Below, piece after piece: positions 16,043 to 25,818 of a stretch of 64,000 nt of DNA. Origin of the DNA: an uncultured Tenacibaculum sp. (GTDB lineage Bacteria > Bacteroidota > Bacteroidia > Flavobacteriales > Flavobacteriaceae). Within the stretch, counting starts at the first letter, position 1. Every line of letters starts with the position of its first letter. Below the pieces are notes generated by a model, which searched no databases, had not been told where the DNA came from, and was given only the letters and a program-made list of their open reading frames with translations. The translations under genes were made by a program, and so were the position numbers. The DNA lies in the NCBI GenBank assembly GCA_947496185.1, contig CANMCD010000014.1, positions 40,873 to 104,872 of the forward strand, in the 5' to 3' direction.

Positions 16043-16598
16043 CTTATCTTAATTTTTATATTTGGGTTTATATATTCAGACACTAACCTGATGAGATGGT
16101 CACAAAAGGCTTTGTCTTGTTTCTTATCGATACTTTTTTAAGGTCAAAGGTAAAAATAATATTATTTTTTGATCGATTCACTATGACCTAAACCACCTTG
16201 TTTTTTGTTGGTGTTACTTTTGAAATATCACCTATCTTTCATAAAACTACTAACCACTAATTAGGTTTTACCAGAAAAAACACAGCGTAACGTTATTGGG
16301 GAACCTTTATTAACTCAATTTTCACATTGATTTCTTTTTCTTTTTTTCAAAAAAACAGCATGCTCTCTATCCTTAATAATCATAAATCATTCCAAATTAA
16401 ATCATTTTTTCTATTTTACTATAAATGAATGTATCTTACCTTTTTTCATTTGGAATTATAAATGGCATTACCAATCTATAAATTATGACTTTTAAAATAC
16501 AAATTCTATCTTTAACTTACCTATTTATGACAAACTACTTATACCTAAGTAAAGTTTAAAATTTATTAATAATTAAGATTTATCAAAAAAGGGACCAA
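16043..16598. other. AT-rich divergent intergenic region
   Basis: A 556-base spacer between the divergent M48 protease and alpha/beta hydrolase genes. A TACCTTTG box on the minus strand (16145-16152) resembles the Bacteroidota -7 element (TAnnTTTG) and lies about 100 bases before the protease start, but no TTG is found at the right distance. No coding frame, RNA gene or mobile element is seen in the rest. Confidence 0.45.
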
Positions 16599-17468
16599 AT
16601 GGACTTTGTAAATTTTCGAAAAAACAAAAAAAGTGTTACTATCCCCAAAGGGTTAATTACCTTTTGTAAGGTTTTACAATTTATTTCTCCAAATCTTGCT
16701 GCTAAATTTGGCGCTAAACTTTTTATTACTCCTATGAATTTCCCTCGTCCAAAACGAGAGGAGATGTTATATAAAAGTGCACAAAAAAGGCATGTAAATA
16801 TTCCTTCCATTAATAAAGAAGTAGAGGTAATCGTTTATGGCTACTCCAAAAGAAAAGTATTATTTGTCCACGGATGGTCAGGAAGAAGTACACAACTTAT
16901 TATTGGCGCCGACAAGTTACTTGAGAATGGCTTAATGTATATTGCTTTTGACGGCCCTGCACATGGCGGATCACCTGGAAAAACTACCTCTATGCCCGAA
17001 TTTGTGGAAACCATACAGCATATAGCGAAAGAATTTGGTCCTTTTGAGGCAGCCATTGGACATTCTTTTGGAGGAATGTGTTTAATCAATGCTGTTGCAG
17101 CTGGACTTCCCCTAAAAAAGCTGATTACGATCGGTGCTGCTGATAAAATATCTGAAGTCATATTAGATTTTACTAAAACATTGCAGCTTAGGGGGCATAT
17201 TTCTGAAAAAATAAAAGCTATTTATGATAAAAGATGGCAAAAAGATATTGACGAACATGCTTCAAGTAATCAAGCAAAAAACATTGATATTCCTACATTA
17301 GTTATACATGATACTTTTGATAATGACGTAGATGTAAGTTCTGCTACAAACATTCGTCAAAACCTAAAAGAAGGTGAACTTTATGTTACTCAAGGCCTTG
17401 GACACACCAAAATGCTCCTTAACAAAGAAGTTAACCAAAAGATTGTCAATTTTATAAAACGGGAATGA
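16599..17468 (+). CDS. Alpha/beta hydrolase
   Basis: A 289-residue serine hydrolase of the alpha/beta fold. The oxyanion-hole motif LFVHGWSGRS (about residue 90), the AFDGPAHGGSPG strand end (about 115), the nucleophile elbow GHSFGG (about 151-156), an acidic residue in HDTFDNDVD (about 245) and a catalytic histidine in GLGHTK (about 271) give a complete triad. There is no signal peptide, so it should be cytosolic. The reaction is not identifiable from sequence. It overlaps the start of msrB by four bases, so the two are probably co-transcribed. Confidence 0.82.
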   Translation: MDFVNFRKNKKSVTIPKGLITFCKVLQFISPNLAAKFGAKLFITPMNFPRPKREEMLYKSAQKRHVNIPSINKEVEVIVYGYSKRKVLFVHGWSGRSTQLIIGADKLLENGLMYIAFDGPAHGGSPGKTTSMPEFVETIQHIAKEFGPFEAAIGHSFGGMCLINAVAAGLPLKKLITIGAADKISEVILDFTKTLQLRGHISEKIKAIYDKRWQKDIDEHASSNQAKNIDIPTLVIHDTFDNDVDVSSATNIRQNLKEGELYVTQGLGHTKMLLNKEVNQKIVNFIKRE

Positions 17469-17935
17469 TGAAAAATTATATGGTAGCATTCGTACTTGCT
17501 TTTTTTGTTTTTTATACAGGAAATGCACAAAAAACTAACTATAAAGTCTCAAAAACAACTAGTGAATGGAAGAAAATATTAAGCCCTGAGCAATACTATA
17601 TTCTACGATTATCGGGTACGGAAAGACCTTTCTCTAGTCCACTCAATAAAGAAAAAAGAAAAGGAACCTATACCTGTGCAGGTTGTAATACCCCTTTGTA
17701 TAAATCTAAACATAAATATAATTCAGGATCTGGTTGGCCTTCTTTTGACAGGGCAATCAAGGGTAATATAGCAGCTGATGTCGACTATAAAATTGGCTAC
17801 GCGAGAACCGAAGTAAAATGTGCTAATTGTGGTGGACATCTAGGACATTCTTTTAATGATGGCCCTAGAGAAACTACAGGTATGAGGCATTGCATTAATG
17901 GAGATGCTTTAAAATTTATTCCTGATATACCTTAA
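17465..17935 (+). CDS. msrB: Peptide-methionine (R)-S-oxide reductase, exported
   Basis: MsrB reduces the R-epimer of methionine sulfoxide in proteins. The protein has 156 residues. An N-terminal hydrophobic signal (about residues 1-22, ending near NAQ) indicates export to the periplasm. Two CxxC pairs (CAGC near residue 71 and CANC near 120) form the structural zinc site. The GSGWPSF motif lies at about 90, GGHLGHSFNDGP near 124-135, and the catalytic cysteine in RHCING near 145. Start: ATG at 17465 or the ATG three bases later; both overlap the hydrolase stop. Exported MsrB repairs envelope proteins after oxidative damage. Confidence 0.93.
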   Translation: MMKNYMVAFVLAFFVFYTGNAQKTNYKVSKTTSEWKKILSPEQYYILRLSGTERPFSSPLNKEKRKGTYTCAGCNTPLYKSKHKYNSGSGWPSFDRAIKGNIAADVDYKIGYARTEVKCANCGGHLGHSFNDGPRETTGMRHCINGDALKFIPDIP

Positions 17936-18010
17936 ATACAACATATCTATTAAAAAACCTCACAACAAAGTGTCAAACTACACCATGTGAATTTAGTTTA
18001 TATTTTGGAT

Positions 18011-18057
18011 AAAAAAATTCCCTAAAAGATTTATATCATCTCTCAGGGAATTTTTTT
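18011..18057. terminator. Bidirectional terminator between msrB and the efflux operon
   Basis: AATTCCCT (18017-18024) pairs with AGGGAATT (18044-18051), with A runs before and T runs after, extended by AT and G-U pairs. It serves both convergent transcripts. Confidence 0.8.
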
Positions 18058-18094
18058 AAACTAAATATATTATTCTTCTTAAGAATTCTTTTTC

Positions 18095-19216
18095 TTAGTT
18101 ATCCTTTTTTTTGTCTTTAGAAGCTTTGTTCCAGATTTTAATTTTATCTGCACTGGTAACTCCTTCAAGTATTTCTACATTAATACCATCAGACACTCCT
18201 AATTTAACGTCTCTTCTCTCGTATTTTTCTTCTTTATCGGATCCTACATTTACTTCAACATAAGGCGCTTCTGTTTTTTTATCAAATCGTAATAACGATT
18301 CTTTTATAGCCAAAACATCTTGTTTCTTTTCCAATACTATGTTAGCATTGGCACTATAACCAGCACGAACAAAATACTTATCGTCTAAAGTTACATCTGC
18401 CTTAATCTTGAACTGTACTGCTCCGTTTTCCTCTGTTCCTTTAGGAGCAATGAAGTTTAATTTTGCTGGAAACTTTTTATTTTCAATAGCCCCTAGCGCA
18501 ACTTCTATTTCGGTATCTTTAACCAACTTTCCTACTTCTGACTCATCTACTTTCCCTTCAAAAATCATCTTAGTCATATCAGCAATAGTGGCAATAGTAG
18601 TTCCTTCGTTAAAGTTATTACTTTGGATTACCTGATACCCTTTCTTCACCGGAATTTCAACTAACATTCCTGATGCAGTAGCTCTAATATTTGTATTTGC
18701 GGTTTTCGCTAAACCTGCTGTAGTTCCTTTTTTTATAATATCATAATCTGATTTTGCATTTGCTAAAGTTTGCTTAGTATTCTTATAATTGAGCTCCGAA
18801 TTTTCGTATTCTTGACGAGAAATCACCCCTTTATCAAAAAGTTTTTTATTTCTATCAAATTGTAGCTTAGCATTATCAAAAGAAAATTGTGCATTTTTCA
18901 CTTGCCCACCTGCTGCATTAAGTGACTGAATATTAGGTACGACCCTTACAGTTGCAATTAAGTCTCCTGCTTTTACAATAGCACCTTCTTCAAGATACAC
19001 TTTTTGAATAATTCCTGATATCTGAGGCTTGATATCTACCTCTTCTAACGGCACTACTTTACCTGTTGCTACAGCTTTTCTTTCTATAGTAGTTTTGAAT
19101 GGGGTTTCGGTTTCATAGGTAAGAATATTTTTCTGATTTTTTTTACCTAACCATATTAGAACAGACACAAATAGTACTGCTACAATTGCTAAAATGATTT
19201 TCGCTCTTTTACTCAT
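18095..19216 (-). CDS. MacA-like periplasmic adaptor (HlyD/RND type)
   Basis: A 373-residue membrane-fusion protein that links an inner-membrane ABC transporter to an outer-membrane channel. It has one N-terminal membrane segment (about residues 5-23), a first lipoyl half-motif with the VDIKPQISGIIQKVYLEEGAIVKAGDLI pattern (about 43-70), an alpha-helical hairpin with heptad-like charge (about 80-165), a second lipoyl half-motif (SGMLVEIPVKKG, about 180-192), and beta-barrel and membrane-proximal domains. It is the last gene of a four-gene minus-strand operon with an ATPase and two FtsX-like permeases, so it most likely works in macrolide-, peptide- or lipid-type export as MacA does. Confidence 0.88.
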   Translation of the reverse strand: MSKRAKIILAIVAVLFVSVLIWLGKKNQKNILTYETETPFKTTIERKAVATGKVVPLEEVDIKPQISGIIQKVYLEEGAIVKAGDLIATVRVVPNIQSLNAAGGQVKNAQFSFDNAKLQFDRNKKLFDKGVISRQEYENSELNYKNTKQTLANAKSDYDIIKKGTTAGLAKTANTNIRATASGMLVEIPVKKGYQVIQSNNFNEGTTIATIADMTKMIFEGKVDESEVGKLVKDTEIEVALGAIENKKFPAKLNFIAPKGTEENGAVQFKIKADVTLDDKYFVRAGYSANANIVLEKKQDVLAIKESLLRFDKKTEAPYVEVNVGSDKEEKYERRDVKLGVSDGINVEILEGVTSADKIKIWNKASKDKKKDN

Positions 19217-19230
19217 GATTGTTGATTATT

Positions 19231-20478
19231 TTATTCTTCTCTTAATGCTTCGATTGGTTTTATTACTGTTGCTTTAAAGGCTGGTATTAGCCCAATAAGC
19301 GTTCCTAAAATTATTAATATTAACAAGGCTATTAGAATGATTGGTATGTCTACCGTAGGATTTACCAAAGCAGAATCTGGGCCAGTTCCCCAAACGCTAT
19401 CTAGTACCATTAATACACCTCCTCCTAAAACAATTCCTACCATTCCTGCTAAAAGCGTCAAAAACACTGATTCTAAAACTATTTGGCTTCGAATACTTTT
19501 TGGAGTAGCTCCGATTGCCCTACGTATCCCTATTTCTTTGGTTCTTTCTTTTACGGTAATAAGCAAAATATTTCCAATTGCCATAACCCCTGCAATAAGT
19601 GTTGCAATACCTACAAACCAAGTCAAAAATTGCATTCCTTTTAAAAATCCAGTTACTTTCGATAATTCATCTCCTAAATTAGCACTTCCCAAAGCCCTTG
19701 TATCCTCAGGGTGTATTTTATGTAGGTTTTTAAGGGTTAACAATACGTCTATTTCTAGCTGTTTTATATCTACTCCGTCATTTGCTGTTATGACCATCCA
19801 ACCTACATTATTAGAGGTATTGTATACTTTTTGAAAAGTTGTAAATGGTATATAAGCAGTACTCCCATCTATATTTAGGGTACTCGGTTTTTTAAATACC
19901 CCTACCACTTTGTAGTTTACATTATCTATCTTTATATATTGCCCTATTGGATACTCATTTTTTTCAAATAATTGTTTATAAATAGTTTCCTCAATCACAC
20001 ATACTTTTGTGTGATTTTCGATATCATTTTGATTAAGAAATCTTCCATAAATCAAGTTTTTCTTTTGAATTTTATCCAATACAGGATAATCTCCACTAAC
20101 CTGAAAATTTCCAGATTTAAAATCATTAACAAAGAGTATTTCTCCATGTTGAATTCTAGGTGCTAACAACTTTATTTTATCTTTATAGGCATTTTTAAGT
20201 AATGCTATATCGTTAAAATTAAAATTAAAACGTCTACCTTTTTGAAAACCTTTAAAAGGTATATCTGTACTTTCTGTCCATATAAAAACACTGTTAGTAG
20301 CCAAACTTCCAAACATCTTCTTAAACCCATTATCAATACCTTTGGCTGCTCCTAATAATCCTACCAATAATAGAATTCCCCAAAAGACCCCAATAATCGT
20401 AATGACGGTTCTAACTTTATTTTTACGGATACTACCGTAAATTTCTTGCCATGAATCTGAATCAAATAAAAATTTCAT
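19231..20478 (-). CDS. MacB-like ABC transporter permease (second)
   Basis: A 415-residue permease of the MacB/FtsX fold, with one N-terminal helix (about residues 23-45), a large periplasmic domain (about 50-280) and three C-terminal helices carrying the family motif VKERTKEIGIRRAIGATPKSI (about 313-333). It ends in the usual PIEALREE tail. It has no ATPase domain; the ATPase is the separate protein encoded two genes upstream. Two non-identical permeases in the operon suggest a heterodimeric transporter. The gene begins two bases after the first permease stop. Confidence 0.88.
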   Translation of the reverse strand: MKFLFDSDSWQEIYGSIRKNKVRTVITIIGVFWGILLLVGLLGAAKGIDNGFKKMFGSLATNSVFIWTESTDIPFKGFQKGRRFNFNFNDIALLKNAYKDKIKLLAPRIQHGEILFVNDFKSGNFQVSGDYPVLDKIQKKNLIYGRFLNQNDIENHTKVCVIEETIYKQLFEKNEYPIGQYIKIDNVNYKVVGVFKKPSTLNIDGSTAYIPFTTFQKVYNTSNNVGWMVITANDGVDIKQLEIDVLLTLKNLHKIHPEDTRALGSANLGDELSKVTGFLKGMQFLTWFVGIATLIAGVMAIGNILLITVKERTKEIGIRRAIGATPKSIRSQIVLESVFLTLLAGMVGIVLGGGVLMVLDSVWGTGPDSALVNPTVDIPIILIALLILIILGTLIGLIPAFKATVIKPIEALREE

Positions 20479-20480
20479 AG

Positions 20481-21710
20481 TTAATCGGCTCTTAATGCTA
20501 CAATGGGTTTAATTTGGGCTGCTTTTTTGGCGGGTAAATACCCAGCAATAAGTCCTGATAAAATTAGTAATACTGTTGCCCCTATCACAATATCCATGCT
20601 GACACTTGGATCTTTGATAAAATATTTCTCTAAGTCATCACTAATTACTTCCAAAATATAGGTTCCTAAGGAAAGTCCTAAATACCCAGCAATAGTTGTA
20701 ATTAACACAGATTCCTGTACAACCAGTCCAATAATTGCTCCTGGTTTTGCTCCTAGGGCTTTTCGAATACCAAATTCCTTAGTTCGTTCTTTAATAGAGA
20801 AAATCATAATATTACTAATCCCTATAATTCCTGCTACTAATGTTCCTAAGCCTATCACTAATACCAGAAAAAATAGTACCCCCGTAAATGTTCTTACACT
20901 TTTAGTAGCTTCGGCCATATTATCCACTGACAAGGCTCCTTGATCATCTGGATGTATATCTAATCTTTTCCTCAAATCTTTTTCCAACTTATTACCAAAC
21001 GCTAAGGCTTTATCCACGCCCATCTCAGGGTTATATCCTACATTTATTTGGTGTAAGTAGTCATTGTTTCCATACAGCTTTTGTGCTGTTGAAACAGGAA
21101 TATATGTCAACCGTTCTTCTCTATCTCCTCCTTTATCTGAAAAAATACCTATAACTTTATAGGATATTCCGTCTACATTAACACGTCTACCCAAAGCGGG
21201 TTTGTTTCCAAACAAATCTTTCCTTACCAGTCTTCCTATAACAACAACCTTAGCATTTTTTTGTATATCCAACTCATTAATGTATCTCCCTTCATCCATA
21301 ATCGTTTTTTCTAAATATTGATGATCTGGATGTACAGCCCTCATGCTATAATTATTTTTTTTGTTTTTATACGTTATAAAAACATTTCTATAAATTCTAG
21401 CTGTGATATGCTGAATTTTACTTTCGTATTCACCTTTTATATAATCAAAGTCAGCATTTTTAAATTGAATCTTTCTTCCTGATTGTAATCCTTTATATGG
21501 TTTAGATGTTTTCCCAACCCAAATAAACATGGCATTGGTAGCATCATCAACAAATTCATTTTTGAACATATTTTGAAGTCCAGATACGATCCCAAAAAGC
21601 AAGGTAAAAAGTAAGATAGCAAACGCTACCGTAAATCCTGATAGTACAGAACGAAGCTTATTTTTACTGATACTTTGGAATATTTCTCTCCAACGATCGA
21701 TATCAAACAT
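20481..21710 (-). CDS. MacB-like ABC transporter permease (first)
   Basis: A 409-residue paralogue of the next gene with the same MacB/FtsX layout. There is an N-terminal helix (about residues 22-45), a periplasmic domain, and three C-terminal helices with the [21 protein letters not shown] motif (about 306-326). It ends in PIVALRAD. Its start overlaps the end of the ATPase gene by eight bases, showing tight co-transcription. It probably pairs with the second permease. Confidence 0.88.
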   Translation of the reverse strand: MFDIDRWREIFQSISKNKLRSVLSGFTVAFAILLFTLLFGIVSGLQNMFKNEFVDDATNAMFIWVGKTSKPYKGLQSGRKIQFKNADFDYIKGEYESKIQHITARIYRNVFITYKNKKNNYSMRAVHPDHQYLEKTIMDEGRYINELDIQKNAKVVVIGRLVRKDLFGNKPALGRRVNVDGISYKVIGIFSDKGGDREERLTYIPVSTAQKLYGNNDYLHQINVGYNPEMGVDKALAFGNKLEKDLRKRLDIHPDDQGALSVDNMAEATKSVRTFTGVLFFLVLVIGLGTLVAGIIGISNIMIFSIKERTKEFGIRKALGAKPGAIIGLVVQESVLITTIAGYLGLSLGTYILEVISDDLEKYFIKDPSVSMDIVIGATVLLILSGLIAGYLPAKKAAQIKPIVALRAD

Positions 21711-22410
21711 AATTATGTGCTTTTGCTTTACCTGTTTCGGTTAATTCATCACTGATAATAACCCCATCTTTTAGTCGTACTACTCTATCGGTTTGTTCGG
21801 CAACATCTTCTTCGTGGGTAATTACAAAAACAGTCATACCTTCATCGTTAATCTGTTTGAGTAAATCCATTACAGAATCCGTGGTAGCCGAATCTAATGC
21901 TCCTGTTGGCTCATCTGCTAATACAACTTTTGGTTTGGTGGCTAATGCTCTTGCTATTGCTACACGTTGTTTTTGCCCTCCAGAAAGTTCATTTGGCAAG
22001 TGGTTTGCCCAAGGTTTCAATCCAACTTTATCCAAATATTCTAAAGCGGTTTGCAATCGTTCTTTTCGATTTACTCCTTTATAATAAAGAGGAAGTGCTA
22101 CATTTTCTATCGCTGTTTTATAGGAAATTAAGTTGAATGACTGAAAAACAAAACCTAAAAATTTATTTCTTAAAATTGCTGCTTTCTTTTCATTTAAGTC
22201 TTCTATCAACTGTCCATTTAAATAATATTGTCCTTCGTCATGTTCATCTAGTAATCCTACTATATTTAGCAAAGTTGATTTTCCAGAGCCTGAAGATCCC
22301 ATAATCGACACAAATTCCCCTTCCTTAATGTGTAAATTAAGTCCTTTTAGAACATGAAGTGAATCTTTTCCTATTGGGTAAGACTTATGGAGGTTTTCTA
22401 TTCTTATCAT
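21703..22410 (-). CDS. ABC transporter ATP-binding protein (MacB/LolD type)
   Basis: A 235-residue stand-alone ATPase. Walker [10 protein letters not shown] is at residues 38-46, the Q-loop at FQSFNL (about 89-94), the signature LSGGQ at 142-146, Walker B VVLADEP at about 162-168, and the switch histidine in FVITHEE near residue 199. It is the first gene of the four-gene operon on the minus strand and energises the two permeases. Sequence style fits the MacB/LolD subfamily, which drives mechanotransmission and not classic alternating access. Confidence 0.92.
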   Translation of the reverse strand: MIRIENLHKSYPIGKDSLHVLKGLNLHIKEGEFVSIMGSSGSGKSTLLNIVGLLDEHDEGQYYLNGQLIEDLNEKKAAILRNKFLGFVFQSFNLISYKTAIENVALPLYYKGVNRKERLQTALEYLDKVGLKPWANHLPNELSGGQKQRVAIARALATKPKVVLADEPTGALDSATTDSVMDLLKQINDEGMTVFVITHEEDVAEQTDRVVRLKDGVIISDELTETGKAKAHNYV

Positions 22411-22729
22411 ACGTCAGTTAGTTTTATAAAGTACTTCCTCAATTTTTATACTTTTCTGCATTATGCAGTCTTTGGTTTCTTACTTTTCTACAAGACGTCT
22501 GACTTGAATATATGTTACAGTTAATAGCTATTTTTTTAGGCTTTTATTTTTTATTTTTTAAGAAAGGGGTTAAAATCAAATAATAATACCATTTGTATTT
22601 TGAAATAACTACAAACATTAATAAAAACAAACTTCCCAACTTGGGATGTCGGGAAGTTCTAGTACATATATAGTTTTACTAAAATGAAAGGTTATTTTTT
22701 CTTTTTAAATACAAGAATTTTTCTTTTTC
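22411..22729. other. Intergenic region with btuB terminator; no gene seen
   Basis: The spacer holds the promoter region of the minus-strand efflux operon on its left side and the end of the TonB receptor transcript on its right. No open frame, RNA gene or repeat is visible apart from the terminator at 22624-22660. Confidence 0.5.
22624..22660 (-). terminator. Terminator after the btuB-like gene
   Basis: On the minus strand AACTTCCC pairs with GGGAAGTT around a loop, followed by TGTTTTT. It lies about 70 bases past the receptor stop. Confidence 0.75.
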
Positions 22730-24679
22730 TTAAAAGTTTAATCGAATTCCTAATTTAACGTTTCTTCCTAGTGATGAGTAGCCTAAATTTTCTTCAAAAT
22801 CTTCATTTAAAATATTAGAAACAGCACCAAATAATACCACTTTGTTATCCAATAATCTATGATTCACCCCAAAATTCCATAAATCATAACTTGGTACCCC
22901 TCTTTCTACTTTAGGTGCTCCGAAAGATCCGTATTCATCATAAAAGCTTCTTTCTCCAACTTTGGAGTACTCAAGAGATAGAAAAGTATTTTTTAAAGTA
23001 GTAACCTCCACACGAGATACTAACTTATTGGTTGGTATATAATCATCCAAGCTTTTTTCTTTATCTTTATTTGTATAGGTATAGTTTATAAATAAAGTAA
23101 CAGTAGGTATCGGTGAAATAGTTGATGACACCTCTACCCCGTCGGTTTTTATATTACCTAAAGAGTTCTCATAAACACCCCATGGTTCTTGCGGCAAACT
23201 CTTGAAAATTATTGCATCTGATACATTTCTATTGAAATAAACAGCTGATAAATGTATCTTATCTACGGTAAATTCTCCTCCCACTTCTAAAGTTTCACTT
23301 ACCTCAGGGTCTAATTGTAAGCTTCCATATTGAGAGAATAACTGATAAGTACTAGGCGCTATAAATGCAGTTCCGTATGATGTTAAAAATCTCAAATTTG
23401 TTTTTTCATTCGAAAGAATCGTATATGATATATTCCCATCATATACAAAATGATTTCCATAATTACTATGGTGATTTAGTCTTCCACCCCCAGATATATT
23501 TAACCCTATTTCAGAAGTATACACTAATGTAGCATAAGGGTCGATCGTATAAAAATTCGCTTTTCCTTGATTAATTTCTGCAAATGGCGTATTTGTTTGA
23601 TTTTTATGTTTTTGATAATTCACCCCTGTAATAACTTGAAGCGTATTATCTAGTAACGCATATTTATTAACCAAATCAATATTTAAACTTGTCCCTTTAT
23701 AAAAAGAGTTATCTGTTTGCTTTGAAGAACTATTCCATTGTGTTAGGTCTCTTTCAATCTCATTCAATGAAGCGAGTACATAAGCCTGCCCATTGGTATA
23801 TTTAATACTTGGCTTAATTCCATAACGCTTTTGTGAAAAACCCCATGTATTCTGATTATTATCTACATAAGCTTTTGCATCAAACTCGGTATCTAAAGCA
23901 TCATAATTAGCAAACGCAGCCACTTTAATCTTATCTGTGAAGCTGTAGCTAAGTTTTAACATTCCGTTTCTTCCATAAAACGAATCATCTTCAAAACCTT
24001 TATTATCTCTATCCTTAGCCTCTGATACTCCTTCTGTTCCTGTAATATCAAAATAAGCTAAATAAGACAGTTTACCTATAGTCCCATTAACACTTACATT
24101 CTGATTTTTATCATTGGGACGATAACTATTCGTATTTTGTGTATTGTTTGTTCCAATACTTGTTTCAAAAGTTGCGCTAATTTGCTTCTTGGTTGATTTT
24201 TTTAATATGATATTGATAACCCCAGTTGCTGCTCCCGTACCATAGAGAGAAGAAGCTGCTCCTTTTAAAACCTCTATTCTTTCTACTTGACTTACTGGAA
24301 GTAATCTAAAATCAAACGTTTGGTTTATTCCAGTTGGATCAGAAACAGGTGTACCATCAATTAAAATTAGTACTTGTCTCCCTCTTCCACCTCTTACATA
24401 AGCCCCTACAGGTCGGGTTCTATTAGAATTTGCCCCATTTATTTCTACACCTGGTAATCTATTTAATAATTCCAGTACCGTTTTATCTGGGTTATTTTCT
24501 ATTTCTTTAGCCGTAATTTTATAAATCACTTTTCCCGTCTGTTCTTCTTTTAAATCAAATTTAGTAGCAGTTACTACCACTTCATCCAATTCTTCTACTT
24601 TCTCTTTTTCCTGAGAAAATACAGGCATACTCATCAATGAACATATACCAATTCCAACAATCAATAACTGTTTCTTCAT
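22730..24679 (-). CDS. btuB: TonB-dependent outer-membrane receptor, cobalamin/cobinamide type (BtuB-like)
   Basis: A 649-residue beta-barrel receptor that imports its ligand with TonB energy. The start is set at the ATG at 24679, giving the signal peptide MKKQLLIVGIGICSLMSMPVFSQ; an upstream in-frame extension to 24808 would run through the riboswitch and is not real. The TonB-box-like segment DEVVVTATKFD is at about residues 31-41, and the plug domain at about 50-160 with the motifs RLPGVEI, YVRGGRGRQVLILIDG and VERIEVLKGAASSLYGTGAATGVINI. The barrel ends in an aromatic residue (LGIRLNF). No carboxypeptidase-like domain of SusC type is present. Cobalamin specificity is inferred from the riboswitch in its leader and the B12 salvage operon next to it. 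Confidence 0.9.
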   Translation of the reverse strand: MKKQLLIVGIGICSLMSMPVFSQEKEKVEELDEVVVTATKFDLKEEQTGKVIYKITAKEIENNPDKTVLELLNRLPGVEINGANSNRTRPVGAYVRGGRGRQVLILIDGTPVSDPTGINQTFDFRLLPVSQVERIEVLKGAASSLYGTGAATGVINIILKKSTKKQISATFETSIGTNNTQNTNSYRPNDKNQNVSVNGTIGKLSYLAYFDITGTEGVSEAKDRDNKGFEDDSFYGRNGMLKLSYSFTDKIKVAAFANYDALDTEFDAKAYVDNNQNTWGFSQKRYGIKPSIKYTNGQAYVLASLNEIERDLTQWNSSSKQTDNSFYKGTSLNIDLVNKYALLDNTLQVITGVNYQKHKNQTNTPFAEINQGKANFYTIDPYATLVYTSEIGLNISGGGRLNHHSNYGNHFVYDGNISYTILSNEKTNLRFLTSYGTAFIAPSTYQLFSQYGSLQLDPEVSETLEVGGEFTVDKIHLSAVYFNRNVSDAIIFKSLPQEPWGVYENSLGNIKTDGVEVSSTISPIPTVTLFINYTYTNKDKEKSLDDYIPTNKLVSRVEVTTLKNTFLSLEYSKVGERSFYDEYGSFGAPKVERGVPSYDLWNFGVNHRLLDNKVVLFGAVSNILNEDFEENLGYSSLGRNVKLGIRLNF

Positions 24680-24754
24680 TTCTACTATTAATTTAAATTC
24701 GGAAAAAAAAGGTGTAGTACTCCTACCCCAAACTTTTATCCCGAAAGTTTGTAT

Positions 24755-24920
24755 GTTTACAAAAAATGGCAGGTCTCCTGGCTTGCGTCTTGTAATTGGT
24801 CTTCCCATTAATAAATAACAGTGACACTTAGAATAATTACAAGCTTTATTAGCTTACAGTTGCGGGAACAGCTTCGGAATTTAACCGAATTCCCTTTTAA
24901 TTTTATTCAACATTTGTCGT
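24755..24920 (-). promoter_or_regulatory. Cobalamin (AdoCbl) riboswitch
   Basis: The minus strand holds the conserved elements in order: GGGAATTCGGT...TTCCGAAGCTGTTCCCGCAACTGTAA at about 24897-24855, a variable middle part, and a perfect B12 box AAGCCAGGAGACCTGCC at 24784-24768. An outer stem can form between ACAAAT near 24917 and the TTTTTTGT after the B12 box. Downstream, CAAACTTT and AAAGTTTG (about 24731-24753) can form a hairpin that may be part of the expression platform. It lies in the leader of the TonB receptor gene and should reduce receptor synthesis when B12 is plentiful. Confidence 0.95.
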
Positions 24921-24944
24921 TTTGAATAAAAACCAAATTTTCGG

Positions 24945-24974
24945 CAAAATTACCTTTTAAATTTAAAGTTGCAA
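24945..24974 (-). promoter_or_regulatory. Bacteroidota-type promoter for the btuB-like gene
   Basis: The minus strand has TTG (24974-24972), a 19-base spacer and TAATTTTG (24952-24945). This fits the Bacteroidota consensus TTG/TAnnTTTG. The predicted transcript start near 24938 lies just ahead of the riboswitch. Confidence 0.75.
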
Positions 24975-25309
24975 CTATTTTTTTGTATTTAATTTGATTA
25001 GCTATAAAGTTAAACTTTACTTGTATTATCAATTTCAAGGTATATTTTACCATAAAAAAAATCGAAATTAAATGAGTTAGTTTTATTTATTTTTAAATAG
25101 TTAGCATTAATTTTCAGCAACTAATTATTCTTTATCCCTATACCTTTTCACAAACGATGGTATATCAAATTTTCACCTTCAATATTTTAACATTACTTCT
25201 TAACCAAGCTCCATATTGTTGCGTATATATCTATCGTATAAACAAATTCCTTGTATATTTTTCTTATCCAATAAATCTTTATAATCTTTGTACTGGTTAA
25301 TTTTACTCT

Positions 25310-25813
25310 ATGATACATTATATTTCTGGAGGGGAACGTTCTGGTAAAAGCAGTTATGCTCAAAAAGTTGCCGAAAGCCTCTCTGATACTCCAATTTACT
25401 TGGCTACTTCACGTATATGGGACGAAGATTTTCAAAAACGTGTTGATAGGCACATTGCAGAAAGAGATGAACGGTGGAGTACCATAGAAGAAGAAAAATG
25501 GCTCAGCAAGGTTATTAAAAATAATCAAACAGTTGTTGTTGATTGTGTAACGCTCTGGCTAACTAACTTTTTTATGGATAGTACTAATAATGTTGCACAA
25601 TCTTTAACTTTAGCCAAAAAAGAAATTGACAAACTATTGTGTATAGACGCTAATATTATTATTATCTCGAATGAGATTGGTATGGGACTGCATGCTACTC
25701 ATGAATCGGGAAGAAAATTTACAGAATTACAAGGGTGGACAAACCAATATATTGCTCAACGAGCTGATAAAGCAACTTTTATGGTATCAGGACTGCCTAT
25801 AACGCTAAAATAA
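25310..25813 (+). CDS. cobU: Adenosylcobinamide kinase / adenosylcobinamide-phosphate guanylyltransferase
   Basis: A bifunctional enzyme of the lower-ligand assembly pathway of B12: it phosphorylates adenosylcobinamide and then attaches GMP. The P-loop GGERSGKS is at residues 7-14. Further family segments are LATSRIWDEDFQKRVDRHIAERDERW (about 32-57), the DCVTLWLTN stretch (about 80) and ISNEIGMGLHATHESGRKF (about 121-139). The 167 residues are slightly shorter than the Salmonella enzyme. It opens the plus-strand cob operon; cobT begins five bases after its stop. Confidence 0.93.
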   Translation: MIHYISGGERSGKSSYAQKVAESLSDTPIYLATSRIWDEDFQKRVDRHIAERDERWSTIEEEKWLSKVIKNNQTVVVDCVTLWLTNFFMDSTNNVAQSLTLAKKEIDKLLCIDANIIIISNEIGMGLHATHESGRKFTELQGWTNQYIAQRADKATFMVSGLPITLK

Positions 25814-25818
25814 AATAT

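Noticed and set aside
24680-24808. N-terminal extension of the TonB receptor by 43 codons
   Set aside because: The extra codons run through the B12 box and the riboswitch expression platform, and a normal signal peptide starts at the ATG at 24679.
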